Assembly (NCBI GenBank): GCA_036788095.1
Contig: DAIQOA010000133.1
Span: 1-12,577, forward strand
Length of the DNA: 12,577 nucleotides
Origin: Anaerohabitans sp036788095
GTDB lineage: Bacteria; Zhuqueibacterota; Zhuqueibacteria; Residuimicrobiales; Residuimicrobiaceae
Direction: 5' to 3'
Below are positions 6,168 to 12,577 of the stretch, one piece after another. Below the pieces are notes generated by a model. That model saw only the letters and a list, made by a program, of their open reading frames with translations. It had not been told where the DNA came from and ran no database searches. Made by a program: the position numbers and the translations under genes. The first letter of the stretch is position 1; each line of letters begins with the position of its first letter.

Positions 6168-8183
6168 ATGACATTCGGAAAACCACTTCTCTTAGCCGTG
6201 GCAGGCACTATCATGCTGTCGCTGGTGGTATGCAGTACAAAAGATACCGCCTCAGAAAAAAAATCCTCTCATCGGCTTTCCCGACTGCCTCTTGGAGCTG
6301 TCACAGCCGAAGGCTGGCTGAAAACGCAGCTTGAACGAAGTAAAGCGGGAATGGGCGGCCATCTGGATGAACTGGAACCTGAAATGATAGCCAAGCCCTT
6401 TATAGACCGGCAGCATAAATCCCCGGTAAGTCCGGGTTGGAGCGGTGAAATATCAGGCACCTATTGGACCGGTCTGGTTCAGTTGGCCTTTACTCTCAAT
6501 GATGAGGAATTGAAGGAGAAAGCCCGTACATGGGTGTATTCTACTCTGGCGCTTCAAGAGGAGGATGGTTATCTTGGCAGCTATCGCAAAAACGAGAACA
6601 GACTGGAAGATTATTCGGCCTGGTCAGCCAACTGGTGTTATCGTGCTTTACTGCACTATGGCGATGCGACCGGTGATCAAACCATTCTGGATGCGGTTCA
6701 CCGGGGATTGCTCTGGTTTGTCAAAAACTGGGCAGGCGATCAGAAAACACCCTATGCGGGTCCTATATTGATGGAGTCGATGCTCGTGGTGTATTTGAAA
6801 ACCGGAGACGAAAAGCTTTATACCTGGTGTCTGGATTATATAAAATGGCTGGATAGCCACGATACCTTCCACCATGGCATGGCTTCCCTGCAGCGTGATT
6901 CCCTTGAATACAATGAAGATCATGTGGTTGCCTTTGGCGAGCATGTTAAGAATCCCGCGCTGATCTATCTTGCCGGCGGGGGAGTGGAATATCTTGAGGC
7001 GTCGATTAATGGTTTGAACCAGATTATGGACAAATGCTGGCAACCCCATGGCGCTCCGGCCTCCAATTTTGAATATCTTTCGCCTCCTTCGGCAAATCAT
7101 GTCACCGAATACTGCAATTTTTCAACTTTCCTGAACACCTTCTCGTGGATGGCGTGTATAACGGGGAAGGCGCGGTACGGAGACTTGATGGAGCGGATAC
7201 TGTTTAATGCGGCACAGGGCGCGCGCAAGAAGGATGAGCGCGCGATAGCCTATATGAGTTCGCCCAATCAACTATTTGCTACGATGGAGTCCTGCCAGTT
7301 CGGCTTAAACTCATTTGAAGTCTACTCTCCCTGCTTTCATGTGGGTTGCTGTCCTGCTCAATCGGTGCGTATCATCCCCGAGTATATTCGTGCTATGTTT
7401 CTGCGTGACCAGGATGAGAATTTATATCTGACCGCTTTTGGGCCATGCCGCGTTCATTTTGCTTCAAAAGAAGGCGCCGATCTGACCATTTTTGCCGAAA
7501 CCCGCTATCCTTTTGATGAAGTGATCACCCTTCATATAAAGGCCACTGCACCCTGGAAGAAAAAACTGATGATCAAGATTCCTTCCTGGTGCAAGAATCT
7601 GGAAATCAAGCTTAATGGGGCGGCTGTAAACGGTTCCGTGAATGAGGATGGTTACCTGCCGGTTGAGAATATTTGGAACGATGACACGCTTACCATTTTT
7701 TTAGGTATGACGCCAACCCTGGTCCGCGTAAAAGATGTTTATTTTCAGAAAGAACCTTTACGGGCCATTGAATGCGGGCCATTGGTGTTTTCGGTAAAAT
7801 ATCCTGCGTTCTGGACGCCTGTGGCGGGCACCCCCTTAACGCCGCTCTCTGAGGATTGGACATGGTATGAAGCCTCTATCCTGGCCAGGAAGAAACCGGT
7901 CCATCCGCCATTTTACACACTTGATCTAACGGACTTGAACAGGGCAGTGGCCATCGTAAAAAAACAATCTGCGTCCGAATACCCTTGGGACGACAGTCCG
8001 ATAAAGCTTGAGGTGCCGATGCGCGTTTCACATCACGCCTATTCCCGATACTGGGATAACCAGAGATACACACCCATGGCTTATGGAAATCCGGCAACTG
8101 CCGATTCTTTGTCCCAGATCGTTGAGATGGTCCCTTATGGATGCACCAATCTTAGGATGACGTGCTTTCCGGTCTGCCAGTAA
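6168..8183 (+). CDS. GH127 (DUF1680) beta-L-arabinofuranosidase-type lipoprotein
   Basis: The protein has 671 residues from ATG 6168, which gives a lipoprotein-like leader (hydrophobic 6-21, Cys22). The longer in-frame start at 6087 would place an odd Arg-rich extension before it and has ribosome spacing of only 2 bases. An (alpha/alpha)-barrel domain occupies roughly 35-430, followed by beta-rich domains. The family's zinc-thiolate active site is visible: TEYC (313-316) gives Glu314 and Cys316, and VGCC (392-395) gives Cys394-Cys395. These correspond to the E-x-C and C-C ligands of HypBA1, where the first Cys of the pair is the nucleophile. Glu302 in NFEYL is the likely acid/base. Characterised members release beta-L-arabinofuranose, but other subgroups of this large family have other specificities. 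The gene is poorer in GC than its neighbours (about 40-47% in the 60-base lines I counted). Confidence 0.92.
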   Translation: MTFGKPLLLAVAGTIMLSLVVCSTKDTASEKKSSHRLSRLPLGAVTAEGWLKTQLERSKAGMGGHLDELEPEMIAKPFIDRQHKSPVSPGWSGEISGTYWTGLVQLAFTLNDEELKEKARTWVYSTLALQEEDGYLGSYRKNENRLEDYSAWSANWCYRALLHYGDATGDQTILDAVHRGLLWFVKNWAGDQKTPYAGPILMESMLVVYLKTGDEKLYTWCLDYIKWLDSHDTFHHGMASLQRDSLEYNEDHVVAFGEHVKNPALIYLAGGGVEYLEASINGLNQIMDKCWQPHGAPASNFEYLSPPSANHVTEYCNFSTFLNTFSWMACITGKARYGDLMERILFNAAQGARKKDERAIAYMSSPNQLFATMESCQFGLNSFEVYSPCFHVGCCPAQSVRIIPEYIRAMFLRDQDENLYLTAFGPCRVHFASKEGADLTIFAETRYPFDEVITLHIKATAPWKKKLMIKIPSWCKNLEIKLNGAAVNGSVNEDGYLPVENIWNDDTLTIFLGMTPTLVRVKDVYFQKEPLRAIECGPLVFSVKYPAFWTPVAGTPLTPLSEDWTWYEASILARKKPVHPPFYTLDLTDLNRAVAIVKKQSASEYPWDDSPIKLEVPMRVSHHAYSRYWDNQRYTPMAYGNPATADSLSQIVEMVPYGCTNLRMTCFPVCQ

Positions 8184-8245
8184 GAGTCCGGCAATAGAGC
8201 ATTCTCCTGGATACCCGGGCGATGATGTCAAAGATTTGCTGATAT

Positions 8246-8259
8246 AGGAGGCTAGCGTG
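8246..8259 (+). promoter_or_regulatory. Strong Shine-Dalgarno selecting a GTG start
   Basis: AGGAGG (8246-8251) lies 5 bases before GTG (8257-8259). It is one of the best ribosome sites in the window and makes the GTG the likely start of the following gene. Confidence 0.75.
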
Positions 8260-10374
8260 CGCATCAGGTTTCTCTTCCTTTCTCTCTATCTTCCATGGTC
8301 GCTGGTTGCAGAGGATAAAACCTGCTTTCAGACGGCCGGACCCTGGCGGCCCGAGGTTGATTTTCACTCTGATGTGGCGATTGTCTACGGTGTGAATGCC
8401 TCTTTTGAGCAAAGGATGGCCGGTTGGCGGCAACAGGGCTATGGTTTGCATTTCATGACCGGTGTGGCCTGGGGTAATTACGCGGATTATTTTCAGGGAC
8501 GCTTTGACGGCCAAACCCATCTGCAAGACGGCCAGGTCGATCAACAGGGCGACATCATCTGGCATGACAAGGGGGTAGTGCCCTACATCGTGCCCTCTCT
8601 GACTTTTGTGACCTATCTGAAGAGTTTGGTCAAAACAGCCATTGACCAGGGAGTGGATGCCGTTCATTTGGAGGAACCCGAGTTCTGGGCACGCGCAGGC
8701 TATAGCGAAGCCTTTCAAAAAGAGTGGCAGGCGTATTACCATGAACCCTGGCAAGCGCCGCACAGCAGCGCGGACGCGGCCTGGCGTTCCTCCAAGCTGA
8801 AGTATCATCTTTATCAGCGGGCATTGAATGAAGTCTTTGCTTTCGTCAAGTCCTATGGCGCCGGCAAGGGCAAGAACATTGCCACCTACGTGCCCACCCA
8901 TTCCCTGATCAATTATGCCAAATGGGGCATTGTCAGCCCGGAGGCCAGTTTGGCCGGTCTGAGCGACCTGGACGGCTATGTTGCACAGGTCTGGACCGGC
9001 ACGGCTCGTAGTCCTGTCTATTATGACGGCGTCCGCGCTGAACGCACTTTTGAAACCGCTTTTCTTGAATACGGGTCCATGACGGCCATGACGCAGCCCA
9101 CCGGGCGTCGTGTGTATTTTCTGACCGATCCCATTGAGGATGATCCGGAACACACCTGGCAGGATTACAAACACAATTATGAAAGCACTTTTACCGCGCA
9201 ATTGCTCTATCCAACCGTGGCCCATTACGAGGTCATGCCCTGGCCTGATCGTATCTTTTTCGGTTCTTATCAGACGGCGGACGATACGATGCGCACCGCT
9301 ATTCCCGCAGACTATGCCACACAGATCATGGTCATGATCAATGTGCTCAACAGTATGCCTGTTTCAGAATTGCAAGTCGACGGCACTCAGAACATCGGCG
9401 TGTTGGTGTCCGATGCCATGATGTTTCAACGTTTTCCGCAATTCCCCGACCATTCCGATCCTGATTTGACCGATTTTTTCGGCATGGCTCTGCCGCTGTT
9501 GAAACTAGGCGTTCCGGTCAAAATCGTGCAAATGGAAAACCTGCCTTTTGCGGAGACGCTGAAATCCGTCAAAGTGTTGTTGATGACCTACAGCAATATG
9601 AAGCCGCTTGATGAAAACTATCATTCGATTCTGACCAAATGGGTAAAGCAGGGCGGCATCCTGATTTACCTGGGAAAAGATCAGGATCCCTATCAACGCG
9701 TGCGCGAGTGGTGGAATCAAAACGGCAACCATTTTGCCTCGCCGTCGGCGCACTTGTTCAAATCGCTCGGTTTCAATTCTAACAGCGGTTCCGCTAAAAT
9801 AGGCCGCGGATTTGTCAGTGTAGTGCGCCAGGATCCAAAAGATTTGGCCATGAAAAAAAATAGCGTGGTCCAGCGCCTGGTCAGCGACGCCCTTGCAGTA
9901 AAACATTTGCCCCCTATTCAGAAAAAGAATTGGCTGCATTTGCGGCGTGACGTTTATGATGTCGTCGCGGTGATGAGAGAGAGCATCACGGACTCTTTAT
10001 ATACAGTGCCTGGTCCAGTGATCGATTTGTACGATCCGCAGCTGCCGGTTTTACCGCAAAAACAGGTCGCGCCTGGCGAGACAGCCCTGTTGTTCAATTT
10101 GACGCGGTTTGCCGCCGCAAAGCCTGCCGTGTTGGCGGCTGCGTCCCGCTGTTTTGATGAGAAACACGATCGTCATTCATTCGAGTGCACGCTCAAGGGG
10201 CCGGCCAATATTAAAGGCGTTGCGCGCATCTATCTGCCGCATCGTCCGAAATCCGCCAGCCTGACCAACACGACCGGCCCGGTTGATTTTAAACAGGAAT
10301 GGCATGACTCCAGCAACACCTTGCGGCTGTGGTATGATAACGAACCGGACGGTGTCCACTTAACCATCGATTAG
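8257..10374 (+). CDS. Secreted glycoside-hydrolase-like protein of unassigned family
   Basis: The protein has 705 residues with a GTG start. A short signal peptide (about 1-18, ending LVA) precedes the mature protein. The first 340 residues look like a TIM barrel: GYGLHFMTGVAWG (61-73), VDAVHLEEPEFW (133-144), KNIATYVPTHSL (206-217), YVAQVWTGTAR (241-251) and HYEVMPWPDRIF (323-334). The acidic cluster Glu139-Glu140-Glu142 and Glu325 are candidate catalytic residues. From about 378 a Rossmann/GATase-like fold begins (NIGVLVSDAMMF, then LKSVKVLLMTYSNM and WVKQGGILIYLG at 462-473). This is reminiscent of the trimerisation domain of GH42 beta-galactosidases. A beta-rich tail follows. I recognise the pattern from unannotated bacterial proteins but know no characterised member. 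Glycan hydrolysis is inferred from the fold and from the neighbouring GH127. Confidence 0.88.
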   Translation: MRIRFLFLSLYLPWSLVAEDKTCFQTAGPWRPEVDFHSDVAIVYGVNASFEQRMAGWRQQGYGLHFMTGVAWGNYADYFQGRFDGQTHLQDGQVDQQGDIIWHDKGVVPYIVPSLTFVTYLKSLVKTAIDQGVDAVHLEEPEFWARAGYSEAFQKEWQAYYHEPWQAPHSSADAAWRSSKLKYHLYQRALNEVFAFVKSYGAGKGKNIATYVPTHSLINYAKWGIVSPEASLAGLSDLDGYVAQVWTGTARSPVYYDGVRAERTFETAFLEYGSMTAMTQPTGRRVYFLTDPIEDDPEHTWQDYKHNYESTFTAQLLYPTVAHYEVMPWPDRIFFGSYQTADDTMRTAIPADYATQIMVMINVLNSMPVSELQVDGTQNIGVLVSDAMMFQRFPQFPDHSDPDLTDFFGMALPLLKLGVPVKIVQMENLPFAETLKSVKVLLMTYSNMKPLDENYHSILTKWVKQGGILIYLGKDQDPYQRVREWWNQNGNHFASPSAHLFKSLGFNSNSGSAKIGRGFVSVVRQDPKDLAMKKNSVVQRLVSDALAVKHLPPIQKKNWLHLRRDVYDVVAVMRESITDSLYTVPGPVIDLYDPQLPVLPQKQVAPGETALLFNLTRFAAAKPAVLAAASRCFDEKHDRHSFECTLKGPANIKGVARIYLPHRPKSASLTNTTGPVDFKQEWHDSSNTLRLWYDNEPDGVHLTID

Positions 10375-10384
10375 GCAAATCAGC

Positions 10385-11950
10385 ATGAAAAAATCCTCTG
10401 CGTGTTTTCTGTTGCTCGCTTTCGCAACCGCCGCTTCGCCGCAACTGCGGTCCCCGGCTGCCATGGACAGTCTCGTCGAACGAACCATGACGACCTTTCA
10501 TGTGCCCGGCATCGCCGTGGCGGTGGTCAAGGATGGCAAGGTGGTGCATGCCAAAGGATACGGGGTGCGCTCCATCCTCACCCGCCAACGGGTGGATGAG
10601 AACACCCTCTTCGCCATCGCCTCCAACACCAAGGCCTTTACCGCCGCCGCCCTCGCCATTCTCATTGATGAGGGCAAACTGGATTGGGATGCGCGAGTCA
10701 CCGATTTCATTCCCGAGTTCCGGCTCCAGGATCCATGGGTCACCGCAGAGTTCACCATTCGGGACCTGCTGACCCACCGCAGCGGCCTCGGCCTCGGCGC
10801 CGGGGATCTGATGCTCTGGCCCGACTCGGCACGCTTTACCCTCCGGGAGATCATCGGCAACCTGCGCCATCTCAAGCCGGTCTCTTCATTCCGCACCAAA
10901 TACGATTATGATAATCTTCTTTACATCGTTGCCGGCGAAGTGGTGGCCCGTGCTACGGGTATGAGTTGGGAAACGTTTGTCGAGACCCGGATCATGCAGC
11001 CTCTGGAGATGAAGCACTCCGCCGCCTCGATCAATCGGCTGGCGGACACTACCAACATCATCGATGCCCATGTGGAAGTCGATGGCCGGCTTCAGGTCGT
11101 AGCCAAAGAGAAGGGCGACCTGCTTAACGCCGCCGGGGGCATTTACAGCAGCGTTGCCGATATGAGCAAATGGGTGATGATGCACCTTAACAAGGGGACC
11201 TATGGCGCCGGACTGGAAAAACGGATATTTTCCGAGCGGGTCCATGATGAAATGTGGCGGCCTCAAACCCTTATCCGCCTTCGGAATTCCGAACCCTACA
11301 ATACCCATTTTTCCGCCTACGGCCTGGGTTGGGGATTGAGCGATGTGAAAGGTTTTCTGCAGGCGAACCACACCGGCGGCCTGATGGGGATTGTCACACA
11401 GGTGACCATCCTGCCTGAGCTCGATCTTGGCATCATCGTTTTTACCAACCAGCAGGAAGGGGCGGCTTTTTCAGCCATCGCCAATACGATCAAGGATTTT
11501 TATTTTGGGATCGAATATGTAGACCGCATCAAGGAGCTGTGCGAAAGACGAGGGCAGCAGTTGAGCGAGGCCGCCCGAGTCTTGGAAGCGGTGGAGAAAA
11601 AGATCGCGGAGCAGCGGAAAAAGAAAAAGGGGCTGCCGGAGCGCACGCTCTACACCGGCAACTACATGGATCCATGGTTCGGGGAGGTAGCGATCACCAT
11701 GGACGGGGAGCGGATGCGTTTCAGGGCGCTGCGTTCGCCCAAACTGCGCGGGGAGATGTTCTACTATGCCGGCAATACCTTCGTGGTGCGTTGGGACGAC
11801 CGCACCCTCGATGCCGATGCCTTTGCTTCATTCGTTCTCGATGCCGAGGGAGCGCCGTCCCGCATGACGATGAAGGCGGTTTCACCCCTCACCGACTTTA
11901 GCTTTGATTTTCACGACCTCGATTTTGTGCGTAAAAAGGAGGGACGTTGA
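10385..11950 (+). CDS. Secreted serine hydrolase, beta-lactamase/class C family with DUF3471-like tail
   Basis: The protein has 521 residues and starts 10 bases after the previous stop, so the two are likely cotranscribed and perhaps translationally coupled. A signal peptide (about 1-18) predicts export. The penicillin-binding-fold motifs are intact: SNTK (80-83) with Ser80 nucleophile and Lys83, YDN (175-177), and HTGG (329-332). A charged helical linker (about 379-418) leads to a beta-rich C-terminal domain beginning YTGNY (423-427), typical of DUF3471. Family members include esterases, D-aminopeptidases and beta-lactamase-like peptidases, and most are not antibiotic-resistance enzymes. The glycosidase context favours deacylation or envelope work, but that is inference. 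The sampled GC is near 60%, higher than in the GH127 gene. The ribosome site is weak (AGG at 10373-10375). Confidence 0.93.
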   Translation: MKKSSACFLLLAFATAASPQLRSPAAMDSLVERTMTTFHVPGIAVAVVKDGKVVHAKGYGVRSILTRQRVDENTLFAIASNTKAFTAAALAILIDEGKLDWDARVTDFIPEFRLQDPWVTAEFTIRDLLTHRSGLGLGAGDLMLWPDSARFTLREIIGNLRHLKPVSSFRTKYDYDNLLYIVAGEVVARATGMSWETFVETRIMQPLEMKHSAASINRLADTTNIIDAHVEVDGRLQVVAKEKGDLLNAAGGIYSSVADMSKWVMMHLNKGTYGAGLEKRIFSERVHDEMWRPQTLIRLRNSEPYNTHFSAYGLGWGLSDVKGFLQANHTGGLMGIVTQVTILPELDLGIIVFTNQQEGAAFSAIANTIKDFYFGIEYVDRIKELCERRGQQLSEAARVLEAVEKKIAEQRKKKKGLPERTLYTGNYMDPWFGEVAITMDGERMRFRALRSPKLRGEMFYYAGNTFVVRWDDRTLDADAFASFVLDAEGAPSRMTMKAVSPLTDFSFDFHDLDFVRKKEGR

Positions 11951-12011
11951 CACCGTAGCGTTTAGGAAGAAGCGGCGCATGGGCTGAGAGGCATGGGTCA
12001 GCAGGGCAGAC

Positions 12012-12029
12012 GAGCTTCGCAGCTCTTTT
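12012..12029 (+). terminator. Weak terminator-like hairpin after the serine hydrolase
   Basis: GAGCT (12012-12016) and AGCTC (12021-12025) form a stem with loop TCGC, followed by TTTT. GCAGCTCT also occurs twice (12019-12026 and 12030-12037). The stem is only 5 bp, so this is at best a helper to the strong terminator at 12094-12127. Confidence 0.25.
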
Positions 12030-12093
12030 GCAGCTCTAGGGCCTGCATCCTCAGCCAGGCCGTCTCATCGCCGGCGAGGTGCTTGTGTAAAAC

Positions 12094-12127
12094 AAAAAAG
12101 CCGTCTCGAATTCGAGACGGCTTTTTT
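12094..12127. terminator. Bidirectional intrinsic terminator, perfect palindrome
   Basis: Two 17-base arms are exactly complementary with no intervening base. The expected hairpin is GCCGTCTCG / CGAGACGGC with an AATT loop, flanked by six A on one side and six T on the other. It therefore works in both directions. It lies between the convergent serine hydrolase (ends 11950) and the beta-barrel gene (ends 12149), exactly where a shared terminator is expected. Confidence 0.93.
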
Positions 12128-12148
12128 GCAGGGATTGCTTGAATGGAA

Positions 12149-12577
12149 CTAGAAATGGATGTTCAGGGTCACGCCCCAATTGGACACACCCATCACGGTC
12201 GAAGAGCCGCCCTTCCAGTCCTCAGAGTCGTCTCCCATGGTGTATTCGCCGCTTGACGAAAAAGAGGCGTAGCCGATTTTGTATTCCATGTCAAAGCTGA
12301 CGTTCTTCCACGGATAGAACTGGGCGCCGATCAAACCCGCCACGCCGATGCCATTGTATGAGGTGGTGCTTTCGGTCTCAGCGTCTTTGTCTTCCGCCGT
12401 GGCGCTCAGGGTGCCGTAATAGAATTCACCGCCGGTGTAGATGGACACCGCAGTGGCCGTGGCAATGTGATACTGCAGGCCGGCAGAGATCGCCATCATG
12501 GCATTGGTGTCGGTCACATCGCCGTCCTCATCTTCGGCGTTTTTGACATTGGCATAGCCGATGCCGAAACGCAGGGC
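12149..12577 (-). CDS. Outer-membrane beta-barrel protein, partial (5' end off window)
   Basis: The minus-strand frame is open from the right edge to a TAG at 12149-12151. The 142 C-terminal residues are visible and the N-terminus is missing. An internal GTG at 12517 is not the start, because the frame continues upstream as coding-like sequence (ALRFGIGYANV). The segment alternates beta strands and acidic, Ser/Gly-rich turns: ATAVSIYTGGEFYYGTLS, then GIGVAGLIGAQFYPW, then VSFDMEYKIGYASF. It ends in NWGVTLNIHF, a final amphipathic strand with terminal Phe, the recognition signal for outer-membrane assembly. It resembles small OmpA/OmpW-like porin-type barrels, but no specific family can be named. 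It converges on the glycosidase run and is probably functionally separate. Confidence 0.85.
   Translation of the reverse strand, partial: ALRFGIGYANVKNAEDEDGDVTDTNAMMAISAGLQYHIATATAVSIYTGGEFYYGTLSATAEDKDAETESTTSYNGIGVAGLIGAQFYPWKNVSFDMEYKIGYASFSSSGEYTMGDDSEDWKGGSSTVMGVSNWGVTLNIHF

Noticed and set aside
8152..9225. 357-codon minus-strand frame overlapping the GH127 end and the 705-residue gene
   Set aside because: It spans two real genes in antisense and has no recognisable motif.
11998..12090. Minus-strand frame ending LQKSCEARLPC before a TGA at 11998-12000
   Set aside because: It looks mildly coding-like, but the open frame runs back through the terminator palindrome with no start codon or ribosome site. 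It could be the worn tail of a lost gene, but the evidence is too weak to annotate.

Overview
The window looks like part of the chromosome of a Gram-negative, probably uncultured, environmental heterotroph. The evidence is a C-terminal beta-barrel strand ending in Phe, a twin-arginine exported protein, lipoprotein-type leaders and moderate-to-high GC with Shine-Dalgarno sites. The mix of GH127, GH172, unassigned glycosidase-like proteins and the carbamoyltransferase/DUF5989/SxtJ set would fit the FCB/PVC-type lineages (for example KSB1-like or Planctomycetes/Verrucomicrobia-like bacteria). That placement is an inference, because no rRNA or marker gene is present.

Layout. A minus-strand gene runs off the left edge (1-604). 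It encodes a Tat-exported protein with a GH20-like HxGxDE motif. A 594-bp divergent intergenic region (605-1198) separates it from a long plus-strand run of eight genes: a DUF2961/GH172 protein (1199-2365), a membrane-anchored SGNH/GDSL hydrolase (2439-3548), a NodU/CmcH/TobZ-type O-carbamoyltransferase (3649-5514), a 49-residue DUF5989 membrane microprotein (5547-5696), an SxtJ-family membrane protein (5712-6071), a GH127 beta-L-arabinofuranosidase-type lipoprotein (6168-8183), an uncharacterised secreted glycosidase-like protein (8257-10374) and a secreted class-C-like serine hydrolase with a DUF3471-type tail (10385-11950). A perfect 34-bp palindromic terminator (12094-12127) separates this run from a convergent outer-membrane beta-barrel gene that enters from the right edge (12149-12577, minus).

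How the genes may work together. The middle four genes match, family by family, the sxtI/J/K/L subset of the cyanobacterial saxitoxin cluster (carbamoyltransferase, two small unknown proteins, GDSL lipase). No other saxitoxin gene is present, so this looks like a portable carbamoylation cassette. Flanking it are exported enzymes of families that act on furanose-containing glycans (GH172, GH127), further glycosidase-like proteins and a serine esterase/peptidase. The simplest model is a cell-envelope or extracellular glycan that is carbamoylated and/or remodelled by this locus. The substrate cannot be read from the sequence. The GH127 gene is visibly poorer in GC than its neighbours and follows a REP-like hairpin spacer, so it may have arrived separately.
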